Positions 25,065 to 33,725 of a stretch of 53,130 nt of DNA are shown here, one piece after another. Made by a program: the position numbers and the translations under genes. The stretch is from positions 2,145,846 to 2,198,975 of the forward strand of contig CP070677.1 of the NCBI GenBank assembly GCA_020352495.1, written 5' to 3'. This stretch comes from Candidatus Latescibacterota bacterium (GTDB lineage: Bacteria; Krumholzibacteriota; Krumholzibacteriia; WVZY01). Position 1 is the stretch's first letter; the number at the start of each line of letters is the position of its first letter. The notes under the pieces are model-generated. The model had not been told where the DNA came from. It worked only from the letters and a program-made list of their open reading frames with translations, and made no database searches.

Positions 25065-25154
25065 GTGAGTTACAAAAGTGTCGTTTGCATCAAACAGGTG
25101 CCGGACACGAGGCACATCACAGGTGACGGGTCGATGACGCGCCGCAGTGCGTTA
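25065..25154 (+). pseudogene. etfB: Truncated N-terminus of electron transfer flavoprotein beta subunit
   Basis: A GTG at 25065 behind GGAGAG starts a reading SYKSVVCIKQVPDT followed by RHITGDGSMTRRSAL, which matches the first 30 or so residues of EtfB (the VVCIKQVPDT signature and the TGD...RxAL stretch). After about 25154 the frame only reads the antisense of the neighbouring 3D-domain gene and the similarity stops. A functional EtfB needs about 250 residues, so this is a remnant left by deletion or rearrangement. EtfB would have fitted functionally beside the adjacent dehydrogenase operon. Confidence 0.7.
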
Positions 25155-25934
25155 CATTCCGCTCGGTACGCCGCCTTCCGCGATATTCTCGGTGAGGATC
25201 TCGTTGTCGAGGTCCCGCTCCTCCGCGAGGGTCCGGGAGAGGTATACGTTTCTCGCGCCAAAGCAAAGGGCGTCGCCCCGGGAGGGGAACCACACATCCG
25301 CACGATTCGACCAACGCGCGTTCATTACATCTTCTACGAGAAAATCACCGAGCCCTGAGAGATGGACCCGGTCACCAAAGGAGAAAGGGGCTCCCGGTGT
25401 AAACTCGGAGAGAAGATCACGCGACAAGGCGAGAATTCCCAGTCGTGTCTGTGTGTTTGCTGCTGTTGTGAAGGGTGTCGCGTCCGTCTCGAATATCGAA
25501 CTCGAATAACCGGTTGCGACGACTTTTACGTACACTTTATCTCCTGAATAGACCGTGTTTCCGGACTCGAGGAGAAAACTCGTCAGTCTGGCCTGTTCGT
25601 CGAGGAGTTCTCTGAGCGAAGAACGCAGGAACGTTGACTCGCTCGCGGACGCCACGCTCAATGCCCTAAAGGCGGCCCGTGTTTCGATGTGGTGGGTCCT
25701 CTCGACGAAGTAGAGCATTGTTGGTGTGATGACCAGGGCGGCGAGAACGATCGCCAAAACAACTCGGACCGGTGTAATCCCACCGCGTATCGTCCGTGGG
25801 ACGCCCACCAGCGCATCGGACATCCACCGCACCGAGAGAATCACGGTCATCCAAAAGTTCTTGCCCACGATCAAGAAGTGATTGAGTCTCCACGCGGTCC
25901 GTTCTCTGACCTCTGGCGCATCGACGGAATTCAT
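25152..25934 (-). CDS. Membrane-anchored 3D-domain protein (YuiC/MltA-type double-psi barrel)
   Basis: The ATG at 25934 follows GGAGGAG and gives 260 residues. A hydrophobic anchor spans about residues 58-78 (VVLAIVLAALVITPTMLYFV). A short coiled region leads to a C-terminal 3D domain: VVATGYSSSIFETDATPFTTAANTQ region, FGDRVHLSGLGDFLVEDVM and RADVWF, which holds the conserved aspartates. By family, such domains bind or cleave peptidoglycan glycan strands, so a periplasmic cell-wall role is likely. The gene's end coincides with the breakpoint of the truncated etfB, so the tail after the 3D domain may have been altered. Confidence 0.82.
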   Translation of the reverse strand: MNSVDAPEVRERTAWRLNHFLIVGKNFWMTVILSVRWMSDALVGVPRTIRGGITPVRVVLAIVLAALVITPTMLYFVERTHHIETRAAFRALSVASASESTFLRSSLRELLDEQARLTSFLLESGNTVYSGDKVYVKVVATGYSSSIFETDATPFTTAANTQTRLGILALSRDLLSEFTPGAPFSFGDRVHLSGLGDFLVEDVMNARWSNRADVWFPSRGDALCFGARNVYLSRTLAEERDLDNEILTENIAEGGVPSGM

Positions 25935-26031
25935 TGTCTCCTCCAACTAACAAAAAAACCAACGAAAAGTTGGCTCCACAAAAGGTGTCAGCTCATTCGG
26001 TATCGACCAAAAGGGCTATTCAGTTGAGTTA

Positions 26032-26061
26032 ATTATATTACGTTTTTTTTTACAGCGTCAA
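26032..26061 (-). promoter_or_regulatory. Strong sigma-70-type promoter of the 3D-domain gene
   Basis: Minus-strand TTGACG, 18 bp including an A9 tract, then a perfect TATAAT. The start would be near 26025, about 90 bases upstream of the ATG. Confidence 0.75.
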
Positions 26062-26208
26062 CGGCAAAAACCTCCTCTGCGCCCGTCACGCCCGTCGTTG
26101 TGTTCGTATATCTTGCTGGCAGAAAAGCGTTTTTGCGCTGCGAGACCACCGCCCACTTTTGTGACGAACCGCTCGGCAGAAGTGGCTATCCTCAGCCAAC
26201 AACCCGAA

Positions 26209-26964
26209 TCACTCCGGTTCTTTAGGAGGTTCATATTTCGCCACAGGTTTCCCGCCGTAAGCGTTCTCGAGGAACACTTCGGTCATGACCGACGGAAAAT
26301 CCAAATAGACCGGCATTTTCCGGTTCGGGTCGTAATAGATCAAGTACGCGGACGAGTTCTGCATCGATACCACGTATTTTTTGCACACCACGGGTTTGGG
26401 ATCCAACGCCATCTCGATTTCGCTCTCGAGGGCGGCCACCGCCGGAAGTGTCATAAAGTCCGAGGGCAGCAGTACGTGGAATCGCAAAAACGGGTCTTTG
26501 GATGCATCAATGGCCTGTGCTATGACGATTTGGTGCTCGGCGACATAGTTCTGGAAGAGATACGTGGGATCCTTGAACCGGCCGGACGAGGGGAATTGGT
26601 CTCCCGAAACCTCTGTATGCCCGGAGATCGAATCTCCTTCGATCCAAACCGTGCCGGACACGCTTTCGTCACCATGTTGCCCCTTGTACTCGAAAAAGCG
26701 GGGGCGAAGCGTCGTCTTGTCGATTTCCGTCCGACATGTCAAATCCTGGCTGTAGTCCTCAAACTTGATCGTAGACTTCGATTTGAATATCAGTATGTCA
26801 TCCGCTTGGGTGATCTCAAAATCACTCTTGCCGGCGTATTGACCTTGAATGTAAAACAGGTAGGTAGCCGTGGCGGGCAGGTCCATCGCCTGAGATGTTC
26901 CGTTGATTGGCATCACGGCGGCAAGGCATACTGTGAACATTATTGCGACGATATGTCTATTCAT
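26209..26964 (-). CDS. Secreted DUF3108-like protein
   Basis: The 251-residue protein has a signal peptide (MNRHIVAIMFTVCLAAVMPINGTSQA) followed by a strand-rich body: ATYLFYIQGQYAGKSDFEITQ, IKFEDYSQDLTCRTEID, TLRPRFFEYKG, and late YLIYYDPNRKMPVYLDFP. This resembles DUF3108-type periplasmic beta proteins, which I recall as lipid- or polymer-associated, but the assignment is loose. AAGGGG lies upstream of the ATG. It is monocistronic and divergent from the polysaccharide deacetylase gene. Function unknown. Confidence 0.6.
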   Translation of the reverse strand: MNRHIVAIMFTVCLAAVMPINGTSQAMDLPATATYLFYIQGQYAGKSDFEITQADDILIFKSKSTIKFEDYSQDLTCRTEIDKTTLRPRFFEYKGQHGDESVSGTVWIEGDSISGHTEVSGDQFPSSGRFKDPTYLFQNYVAEHQIVIAQAIDASKDPFLRFHVLLPSDFMTLPAVAALESEIEMALDPKPVVCKKYVVSMQNSSAYLIYYDPNRKMPVYLDFPSVMTEVFLENAYGGKPVAKYEPPKEPE

Positions 26965-27238
26965 CTTTGTTTACCCCTTTTCACTGTTGCATAAAGAGTT
27001 TTACGCAAGCGGGACCCCGTGGTTCCGTTCAAACGACAATCCACAACACCACAGCGAGTTAGGCCAGAATGTGCTGAATACACGGATCGATCGGGTGACC
27101 CGCAAGTGCCCCGGACTAGGCGTCTGTTTCTTCTGCATAACCGGTGGCACCGAGCTTGCTTTAGATGGAAAACAACTCTAACCAATAGTATCCTGAATTC
27201 GTCTTGAGTTTCCACTCAAAAAGAGCAGGTGAAGAGTC

Positions 27239-28036
27239 TTGTCAACGCCGGTCCCGATCTTGATGTACCACAGAATCAGCTCGTCGAAATGCCCAGTGCC
27301 CGCCGCTCATCCCGAGGAAGCGCCGTACGCCGTGGATCTGGAAGAATTCCGTTGGCAGATTGATCACATGTTCTCGTCGGGGTACCGAGGGATGGCTCTT
27401 GGGCAAGTCCTTGACGACCTCGTGTCGGGTGGGAGAGTCGGAGGGAAGGAGGTCGTCCTGACATTTGATGATGGGAACCGAAGCGATTACGAACACGTGC
27501 TCCCGGTCCTAGCCGAACGGGGATTCAGAGCGACGTTTTTCATCACCGGTGATCGGATCGGCAAACCGGATGGTCTTGAGAAGAGCATGATCCACCACCT
27601 GAGCGAATCCGGTATGGAGATCGGATCGCACGGAATGACCCACCGGTTTCTGTCGCTTCTTGACGAAGCGGAACAAGAAGCCGAATGCAAGGATTCGATG
27701 GAGCTGCTCCGTCGGATAACGGGCACGGACGTCCGTTTTTTCTCCCTGCCCGGGGGAAGACAAGCCCACGCGACGATTCCATTGTTGAAAAGCCTATCGT
27801 ACGAAGCGGTGTGCACATCGAAGCTCGGTTACAACCCTCCTGGCGTGAATCCATTCGCGCTGAAGCGCATACCAATAACAAGATCGACAAACCGGAGAAA
27901 GTTTCGTGGGATTCTGAGACGCACACGGTATATCCTTCTCCCATTGTACGTTCGCGCGATGACCCTTGAAGGATTTCGTGCCGTTCTGGGGGAGAAAGGG
28001 TACCGGGGGGTTCGCTCGCTGTTGGCTGGGAAATAG
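27239..28036 (+). CDS. Polysaccharide deacetylase (NodB/CE4 family)
   Basis: A TTG start at 27239 gives 265 residues beginning STPVPILMYHRISS, the usual family N-terminus. Catalytic motifs are LTFDDGNRSD (motif 1, metal and base Asp pair) and GSHGMTHRFLS (motif 2, His-xxx-His). ATFFITGDRIG and FFSLPGG (motif 3, where the usual RxPxG is changed to SLPGG) follow. By family it removes N- or O-acetyl groups from a surface polysaccharide or peptidoglycan. The next gene, a membrane glycosyltransferase, starts three bases later, so the two probably build and trim the same polymer, as in poly-N-acetylglucosamine systems. Confidence 0.88.
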   Translation: MSTPVPILMYHRISSSKCPVPAAHPEEAPYAVDLEEFRWQIDHMFSSGYRGMALGQVLDDLVSGGRVGGKEVVLTFDDGNRSDYEHVLPVLAERGFRATFFITGDRIGKPDGLEKSMIHHLSESGMEIGSHGMTHRFLSLLDEAEQEAECKDSMELLRRITGTDVRFFSLPGGRQAHATIPLLKSLSYEAVCTSKLGYNPPGVNPFALKRIPITRSTNRRKFRGILRRTRYILLPLYVRAMTLEGFRAVLGEKGYRGVRSLLAGK

Positions 28037-28039
28037 GGT

Positions 28040-29173
28040 GTGGCTATTCTTTTTTTCATAAGTATTGGGTTCATTGTCTACACGTATGCGGTTTATCCGC
28101 TAATCGTATACGTGTGGGGGACGGTGTTCCCAAAGAAGGTTCAGACGAGGTACGAGTTCGTGCCTGTATCGATTGTGCTTGCGGTTCGAAACGGAGAAGA
28201 GCATATAGAGAGTCGCCTCCAAGACCTGATGTCGCAGGACTACCCTGCCGAACTCGTCGATATCATCATAGTATCCAATGGTTCGACGGACAAGACGGTT
28301 GAGATTGCCAAGTCGATACGGGATCCGCGGGTTCGTGTAATAGAGATCGAGGAGCCGGTCGGGAAGGCCGGGGCAATAAACGTCGGAGTGGGGAGTGCAA
28401 AACACGACATAGTGGTGTTTGCAGATGTCAGACAGAGTTTTGGAGAAGCCGCAATCTCTGAACTTGTCGCAGTGTTCTTTGACGAAAGGGTCGGGGCGGT
28501 GAGCGGCGAATTGATTATTGGACGAACGGAGGAAAGTGAGGTCAAGGAAGGAGTAGGGTTGTATTGGGAGTACGAAAAACTCATTCGCCGAAAAGAGAGT
28601 GAGATCGATTCGGTCGTGGGGGCGACTGGTTCGATCTACGCGATTCGAAGGAGTCTTTACGTGCCGCTTCCACCGCAAACACTTCTAGACGATTTTCTCG
28701 TCCCCATGCGAATCGTGCTACAGGGGTTTCGCGTGGTTTTCGCGCGGTCCGCCAAGGCCTACGACCGGACATCCGGGACTTCCTCTCACGAGTTTTCACG
28801 AAAGGTCAGGACTCTGGCGGGTAACTTCCAGGCGCTCGCGTTTGAGAGCAACCTTTTGAACCCAGCGAAAAACAGAGTCTTTTTTCAAATGATCTCGCAC
28901 AAACTCGCACGGCTCGCCGTGCCGTATTTCTTTGTGCTTGCTCTGCTAACAAATTTGTCTCTCAGAGGTACATTCTGGGACATAACGCTCGCAATTCAGC
29001 TCCTTTTCTACTTGGCCATTTTGTTGAGATTTACGCCGCTGAAGAAATCCCGCTATGGCGGCATCGTGCGTGTCGCGTGGACGTTCGCCGTTCTGAACAC
29101 GGCGGCTGTTGTGGGTCTCTGGGTATTCGCTACGGGGAAGGACAAGGAAGCCTGGAGGCCGGATCGAACCTAG
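28040..29173 (+). CDS. Membrane family-2 glycosyltransferase
   Basis: The 377-residue protein starts at a GTG three bases after the deacetylase stop. An N-terminal span is followed by a GT2 domain: VSIVLAVRNGEEHIESRL, DIIIVSNGSTDKT, VFADVRQ (a D-x-D-like Asp), VVGATGSIYAIRR and TLLDDFLVPMRIVLQG (the ED/DD catalytic region), ending with KVRTLAGNFQAL, a variant of the QxxRW site. Three or more C-terminal spans follow. It resembles IcaA/PgaC processive synthases but is shorter. It ends in a CTAG shared with the stop of the convergent pepA. Confidence 0.88.
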   Translation: MAILFFISIGFIVYTYAVYPLIVYVWGTVFPKKVQTRYEFVPVSIVLAVRNGEEHIESRLQDLMSQDYPAELVDIIIVSNGSTDKTVEIAKSIRDPRVRVIEIEEPVGKAGAINVGVGSAKHDIVVFADVRQSFGEAAISELVAVFFDERVGAVSGELIIGRTEESEVKEGVGLYWEYEKLIRRKESEIDSVVGATGSIYAIRRSLYVPLPPQTLLDDFLVPMRIVLQGFRVVFARSAKAYDRTSGTSSHEFSRKVRTLAGNFQALAFESNLLNPAKNRVFFQMISHKLARLAVPYFFVLALLTNLSLRGTFWDITLAIQLLFYLAILLRFTPLKKSRYGGIVRVAWTFAVLNTAAVVGLWVFATGKDKEAWRPDRT

Positions 29174-30723
29174 CCAACCGCTTGTTCTGACGCAAGCATT
29201 TCCAAAAAACGGAGTGTGAGGTCCACTCCATAGCCGGTCGCGCCTTTGGGTTGGTACGGCATTTTGCCGTCTTGGCTCCAAAACGTGCCGGCAATGTCAA
29301 GGTGCATCCATGGTGTTTTACCGACGAACTCGGCGAGGAGCGCCGCGGCGGTGATCGTCCCGCCCTCTCGACCGGCGAAGTTTTTGTAGTCGGAGATGTC
29401 GCCCTTCACCATCTCTGAGAAGGATTCGTCCAGGGGTAACTGCCATACCCGTTCATCGGTAAGATCTCCAGCGGCGACGAGGCGATCGATTTGCCCTTGG
29501 TTGTTTCCTATCACTGCGGCGATTCGCGTTCCCAGTGCCACGACCACCGAACCGGTCAACGTGGCAAAATCGAGGATCACGTCTGGCTCGTACTGCGACG
29601 AGTAGGCAAGGGCGTCCGCGAGGATCAGTCGGCCCTCTGCGTCTGTCGAGATGATTTCAATAGTCTTTCCCGAGTAGGTTGTGATCACGTCACCCGGTCT
29701 AATTGCGGAGCCGTCGGGCATGTTTTCGACACACGGGATGAGACCAATTACTTCGAGGGGAAATTTGAGCCGGGCTGCGGCGGCGAGCACGCACATGACA
29801 ACCGCTCCACCCGCCATATCGCCCTTCATCTCATTCATGTTTTGCCACGGCTTTAGGGATATGCCGCCGGAGTCGAACGTGACACCTTTACCGACGAGAC
29901 AGACCTTTGGGCACCCTGTTTTTCCAGACAAACCTTTGTTGTAGTGAAGTGTAATAAACCGCGGCTCCGTGCGGCTCCCCCCCGAGATTCCCAAGAGCGC
30001 ACCCATTTTGAGTTTCTCGATCTCCCTCCTGCCAAGAACCCGACAGATCAGCCCGTTTCTCTCGGCCAGCGCCCTTGCTTCATCGGCCATTCTCGCCGGC
30101 GTGAGGTCGTTTGCGGGTCTGTTGACGAGATCGCGTGCCGCGCCGGTAAACTCCGCGGTGACTCTGCTGAGCCGGATGATACGTGCGAGACTTTTGTCTT
30201 CTTCGGAAAGAATGACAAGCTTCCTCAAACCCCTCTTTTCGGTCCGTTTTTGCGTTACGGAGAAGAGGTACTGAGCGAGCATAAAACCCTTGAGAAACGA
30301 GCGCAGGAGGTCCTGGCCAGCATCGACTTCGAGCACGCCATCGATCAGCATGTGGCACACCCGGAATCCACCTGTTGCGAGCTGTCTGGACGCGGCCCCT
30401 CCGGCTTTTGCGAACCGTTGCGGTGTGGCGAGGGTTTTCTTTCCAAGCCCCACGAGAAGTACATGGTTGGGCGCCTTTGGCAGTTGGAACGCCAGAAGCG
30501 ACGTTTGGCCGACCCCCGCCGTGAAGCTCGCGGTTTTAGCATAACTGCGGATTCCCGACCGGCACAGGACGTCGAGTTTTTTCGCCGCGCCTTTGAGTTC
30601 GAGCTTCCCCTCGAACAACGGAACGACCACGACTTCTTCGGAACCCGTGAAACGGACCTGAGCTCTTGTGATGTTCTTAAGCATGACTATTCGGTGGTTG
30701 GGATCCCCACTGGCCTGGGTCAT
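29170..30723 (-). CDS. pepA: Leucyl aminopeptidase (M17)
   Basis: This cytosolic metallo-exopeptidase removes N-terminal residues from peptides. The M17 signatures are GKGVTFDSGGISLKPWQNM, EMKGDMAGGAVV, and NTDAEGRL in the form ISTDAEGRLILADAL, with SAIRPGDV and VVALGTRIAAVIGN. The ATG at 30723 overlaps the ferredoxin stop as ATGA, suggesting translational coupling, and gives 517 residues; an ATG at 30684 would give 504. It is the third gene of the run reductase-ferredoxin-pepA. Confidence 0.93.
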   Translation of the reverse strand: MTQASGDPNHRIVMLKNITRAQVRFTGSEEVVVVPLFEGKLELKGAAKKLDVLCRSGIRSYAKTASFTAGVGQTSLLAFQLPKAPNHVLLVGLGKKTLATPQRFAKAGGAASRQLATGGFRVCHMLIDGVLEVDAGQDLLRSFLKGFMLAQYLFSVTQKRTEKRGLRKLVILSEEDKSLARIIRLSRVTAEFTGAARDLVNRPANDLTPARMADEARALAERNGLICRVLGRREIEKLKMGALLGISGGSRTEPRFITLHYNKGLSGKTGCPKVCLVGKGVTFDSGGISLKPWQNMNEMKGDMAGGAVVMCVLAAAARLKFPLEVIGLIPCVENMPDGSAIRPGDVITTYSGKTIEIISTDAEGRLILADALAYSSQYEPDVILDFATLTGSVVVALGTRIAAVIGNNQGQIDRLVAAGDLTDERVWQLPLDESFSEMVKGDISDYKNFAGREGGTITAAALLAEFVGKTPWMHLDIAGTFWSQDGKMPYQPKGATGYGVDLTLRFLEMLASEQAVG

Positions 30724-30974
30724 CCTGCCCGGACACAGGTGTGTTTCTCGACAACAGAGAGGGCGCCCGTTGGGCAGACGATTACGCACAGTGAGCAATT
30801 ATCGCACAGCTCGTATTCGATCTCAAGCGTCAACGCATCCAACCTGAGCGCGAGTGAGTGACAGACGGCGGGGCAGGCCCCACAACCGGCGCACTCGTCA
30901 TGGTCGATCACCAACCGTCCGCCGTTGCTCGCCTTTTCTGTTTTTGGCATGCGTGTTGATGATCGATTCGCCAT
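30720..30974 (-). CDS. Ferredoxin with two 4Fe-4S clusters
   Basis: 84 residues with two complete cluster motifs, CAGCGACPAVC and CDNCSLCVIVC, each followed downstream in the usual crossed arrangement. It starts 11 bases after the geranylgeranyl reductase stop and overlaps pepA by four bases. By analogy with archaea, where a ferredoxin gene next to the reductase supplies the electrons, this ferredoxin probably feeds the reductase. A short basic N-terminal tail (MANRSSTRMPKTEKAS) precedes the first cluster. Confidence 0.9.
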   Translation of the reverse strand: MANRSSTRMPKTEKASNGGRLVIDHDECAGCGACPAVCHSLALRLDALTLEIEYELCDNCSLCVIVCPTGALSVVEKHTCVRAG

Positions 30975-30985
30975 CTCTGTCGCCT

Positions 30986-32188
30986 CTACCAGAGCATTCT
31001 TCTGGCCTTCCAGAGGACCCCTGGTGTTGTCTTGAAAGCGGCCCGAAATACCTCGGTGTAGTCGGTGATCTTGCCGGGCCTGGCGCTCACGATTTTGTCA
31101 AGAACGGATACCACTCTATTCATGTCATCGTCGTCGAGCTTGAAAAAAAACTCACGCAACAAAGCGAACCTGTGTATGACCTGGCCGTTACGATTGTGCC
31201 ATGCTTTGTCGTATCGTCTCAAGAATTCGTTGTCGAGGGTGTCCCTCTCCAAACCGATTTTCAGGACTTTGTGAGCCTCCTCGGCGCCTTCGAGCGCGTT
31301 CATGATACCACCGCCCGAGAAGGGATTGTTGTGACGCCCGGCTTCACCGACTAGGAGCACACCGTCCCCGACCATTGTTTTCAACGGCTTGGTACCCGAT
31401 ACGCCCCCTGCGATGAACCTTCTCTTTTTCGCGTCTGGGAAGTGCCCTTCGACGAAACGGTGGAGATAGTCCCTCGCCGTGCCGTTCTTGGCCATCTTGG
31501 GATGTACGCCGACGCCGACGTTGGCGAACCTGTCGCCTTTCGGAAACACCCACACGTACCCGCCAGGTGAAATCTTCCTTCCCACGTAAATCTCGATGGT
31601 ATCCGTTGGAAAGCCTTCCCCTTCGAGAAGGTACTCTGCGGCTGTGTGGATCTCTTTCGCCCGAAGATGTCCCGTCAGGTTCGCCCAACGGCCAACGAAA
31701 CTCTCCACGCCATCTGCACCCACCGTGACTCTGGCATCGACGTCATACGTGGTTTTGTCCGTGTGGCGCTTGACCTTTACGCCGCATACGCGACCGTCAC
31801 GCCATCTGAGTCCGGTGACTTCGTGGTGGGATCTTACGTCCGCTCCCCAGTTTTCCGCTTGGCCGGCCAGGGCCTGGTCGAATTCGTCGCGGTTTATCAT
31901 AACCCCGACGCCGGGAAAACGTTTTTCTACAAATGTCAGGTTCGGGGCGTACATTCTGGCGGCGTTGATCTCCGCCACGATCCAACTCTCGTCGATAGGT
32001 ATGAACTGGGAAATCTCTTGGCGACTCCCCGCCGCCTCACCGCATCGCACGGGGACACCGATCTGGGGGCGTTTCTCGAGGACGATCACTCGGAAGCCGT
32101 CCCGCGCAAGACGCCCCCCAAGCAGACCCCCCGCGACCCCGCAACCTACTATAACCGCATCCGCGTTTTCGATCGCTGAGGCTACCAT
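30986..32188 (-). CDS. Geranylgeranyl reductase-family flavoprotein
   Basis: This FAD-dependent enzyme saturates prenyl double bonds, for example in archaeal lipids, menaquinone side chains or chlorophyll tails. The 400-residue protein has AVIVGCGVAGGLLGGRLA (FAD fold), GVPVRCGEAAG (family signature with the conserved Cys), VGADGVESFVGRW and LLVGEAGRHNNPFSGGGIMNALEGA (second FAD motif). The ferredoxin directly downstream is a likely reductant. In a bacterium the most plausible substrate is the polyprenyl tail of menaquinone or a carrier lipid; this is inference. Confidence 0.88.
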   Translation of the reverse strand: MVASAIENADAVIVGCGVAGGLLGGRLARDGFRVIVLEKRPQIGVPVRCGEAAGSRQEISQFIPIDESWIVAEINAARMYAPNLTFVEKRFPGVGVMINRDEFDQALAGQAENWGADVRSHHEVTGLRWRDGRVCGVKVKRHTDKTTYDVDARVTVGADGVESFVGRWANLTGHLRAKEIHTAAEYLLEGEGFPTDTIEIYVGRKISPGGYVWVFPKGDRFANVGVGVHPKMAKNGTARDYLHRFVEGHFPDAKKRRFIAGGVSGTKPLKTMVGDGVLLVGEAGRHNNPFSGGGIMNALEGAEEAHKVLKIGLERDTLDNEFLRRYDKAWHNRNGQVIHRFALLREFFFKLDDDDMNRVVSVLDKIVSARPGKITDYTEVFRAAFKTTPGVLWKARRMLW

Positions 32189-32213
32189 TTGCCGGGATTG
32201 CCGTAGGACCGGG

Positions 32214-33023
32214 TTAGAAAAACTTGGCGACTCCGACGGTCAAACTGAAGCCGACGTAGTCGACATCGAAAGACAGCGCCTGTACACCGTCTCTCGTCGG
32301 ATAGTCCAATGTGAACTTGCTCTGCGCGATTTGGGTCCGCGCCTCCGCGTTGACCGCGAACGTCGGTGTCAAGTGATAGAGAAATCCGAGAATCGCATGA
32401 ATTCCCGGGTTGACGCTCCACTCCGACTGCTCTTTTATTCCCTGTGCAAACGCTTCACCGGTGTCAAGATCGGTCAGCTCCTCTTTCAATTTTGCCCTGG
32501 GAATGTACAGGCTGAACCCTCCACCGATATACGATTGAAAACTCTTAACGGATGCATCCTGGAAATAGAACAACCCGGTTGCATCAAGAGAGAAGAGAAG
32601 GATATTGAAATCTCGTTCGAACTCGACGAGAGGAAGCACACCGGTTGTGTCCGGCTCGACGTCTGGAATCAACAGACCCCTGCTTTCAGAACGAAGAATG
32701 GTGAGAGCGCCCTTCCCGCGGACCGCGAACTGGGGGTGGAGCTTTGTTGTATAAGAGCATTCTATCGACGGTGCCGCGCCAAAATCATCCGTCGTTGCCT
32801 CGTCTCTCAGAACCTCGTCCACCTCGCGGGCAAGGAAGTTCCACATCTCCTCGTTGTCCGCGCCGCCCATGACGCCGATCGAAATCGTGAAGTATCTCTT
32901 CGGGATGGGGCCGTGATACTTTCTCGGTTTGAGTATTGGATCTGCGTAGGAAACCGTGGGGGGGGAAAGGATAGGGATTACCAATGACACGAAAACCAGC
33001 GAGCAAATGATGGTGCGTTTCAT
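32214..33023 (-). CDS. Secreted or outer-membrane protein of unknown function
   Basis: 269 residues with a signal peptide (MKRTIICSLVFVSLVIPILS, cleavage near YADP) behind a GGGGGA SD. The body has alternating strands (YFTISIGVMGGADNEEM, YIGGGFSLYIPRA, LGFLYHLTPTFAVNAEART) and ends VGFSLTVGVAKFF with a terminal Phe, consistent with an outer-membrane beta-barrel. I recognise no family. Confidence 0.6.
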   Translation of the reverse strand: MKRTIICSLVFVSLVIPILSPPTVSYADPILKPRKYHGPIPKRYFTISIGVMGGADNEEMWNFLAREVDEVLRDEATTDDFGAAPSIECSYTTKLHPQFAVRGKGALTILRSESRGLLIPDVEPDTTGVLPLVEFERDFNILLFSLDATGLFYFQDASVKSFQSYIGGGFSLYIPRAKLKEELTDLDTGEAFAQGIKEQSEWSVNPGIHAILGFLYHLTPTFAVNAEARTQIAQSKFTLDYPTRDGVQALSFDVDYVGFSLTVGVAKFF

Positions 33024-33048
33024 ACGACTCCCCCTTTGATCATTTGTA

Positions 33049-33075
33049 GATATACAATATCCTACGTAATGTCAA
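33049..33075 (-). promoter_or_regulatory. Candidate promoter of the outer-membrane protein gene
   Basis: Minus-strand TTGACA (perfect), a short 15-bp spacer, then TATATC; about 25 bases upstream of the ATG region. The -10 placement is uncertain because the spacer is short. Confidence 0.45.
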
Positions 33076-33166
33076 CTTGTTATTTCGAATGAATTGTGGG
33101 GGTGCTGCACTGTTTTTTGTCTGACGGTGCGACGGTTGTGCGTAGCGTCCAGACGGGACCTTGTGC

Positions 33167-33195
33167 TTGACACGGCCAATTTGCGCTGGTACAGT
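33167..33195 (+). promoter_or_regulatory. Sigma-70-type promoter at the head of the ilvE-glyA run
   Basis: TTGACA (6/6), 17 bp, TACAGT (4/6), about 30 bases before the TTG start of the phosphatase. It may drive much of the rightward run to 40.5 kb. Confidence 0.65.
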
Positions 33196-33224
33196 TGGGG
33201 CGTTGCACCGGAAAGGTACGGATA

Positions 33225-33695
33225 TTGAAAAAATTGCTATTTGTTTGCTCCGGAAATACGTGCCGAAGTCCACTGGCAGAAGGAATCGCAAAAAAGTTAC
33301 TTCCAAAAGAGTTGCTCAACGAGATCGAGATATCCTCGGCCGGCTCCTCAGCCCTCGAGGGCTCGCCCGCATCCTCCCAAGCTGTTCGGGTTGCAGGGAA
33401 CCATTCGATTGATCTGACGAACCACAGTTCGACCCTGCTCAACAGAACGCTGGTCAAGGATGTCAACCTGATCATTACGATGGGCTCCAAACACAAGAAA
33501 ACGGTTGGAGTTATCGAACCTACTGCTCTTGATTATACATACCTTCTTACGGACTTCTGTGACGGCGAGGAGGGCGATATCGCCGATCCGATCGGGATGG
33601 GTATGGGTGGTTACGAAGAGACCTACGAGGTCTTGGAGAACTGCGTGCGAGAGTTGATGAAGAAAATCGAGTCGTTTGACGGCTGGAAAAAATAG
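33225..33695 (+). CDS. Low-molecular-weight protein-tyrosine/arginine phosphatase
   Basis: A TTG at 33225 behind AAAGG gives 156 residues starting directly at the family core. The catalytic loop is VCSGNTCRSP (nucleophile Cys8, Arg14), and the general-acid Asp lies in DIADPIG. The SGNTCRSP form is close to the TGNTCRSP loop of YwlE, the arginine phosphatase of Bacillus, rather than the GNICRSP of typical tyrosine phosphatases, so phospho-arginine is possible. No McsB-like arginine kinase is in the window. It is followed 30 bases later by ilvE. Confidence 0.88.
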   Translation: MKKLLFVCSGNTCRSPLAEGIAKKLLPKELLNEIEISSAGSSALEGSPASSQAVRVAGNHSIDLTNHSSTLLNRTLVKDVNLIITMGSKHKKTVGVIEPTALDYTYLLTDFCDGEEGDIADPIGMGMGGYEETYEVLENCVRELMKKIESFDGWKK

Positions 33696-33725
33696 CAGGC
33701 GAGAATTCTGAGAGGAAGGTAGAAA

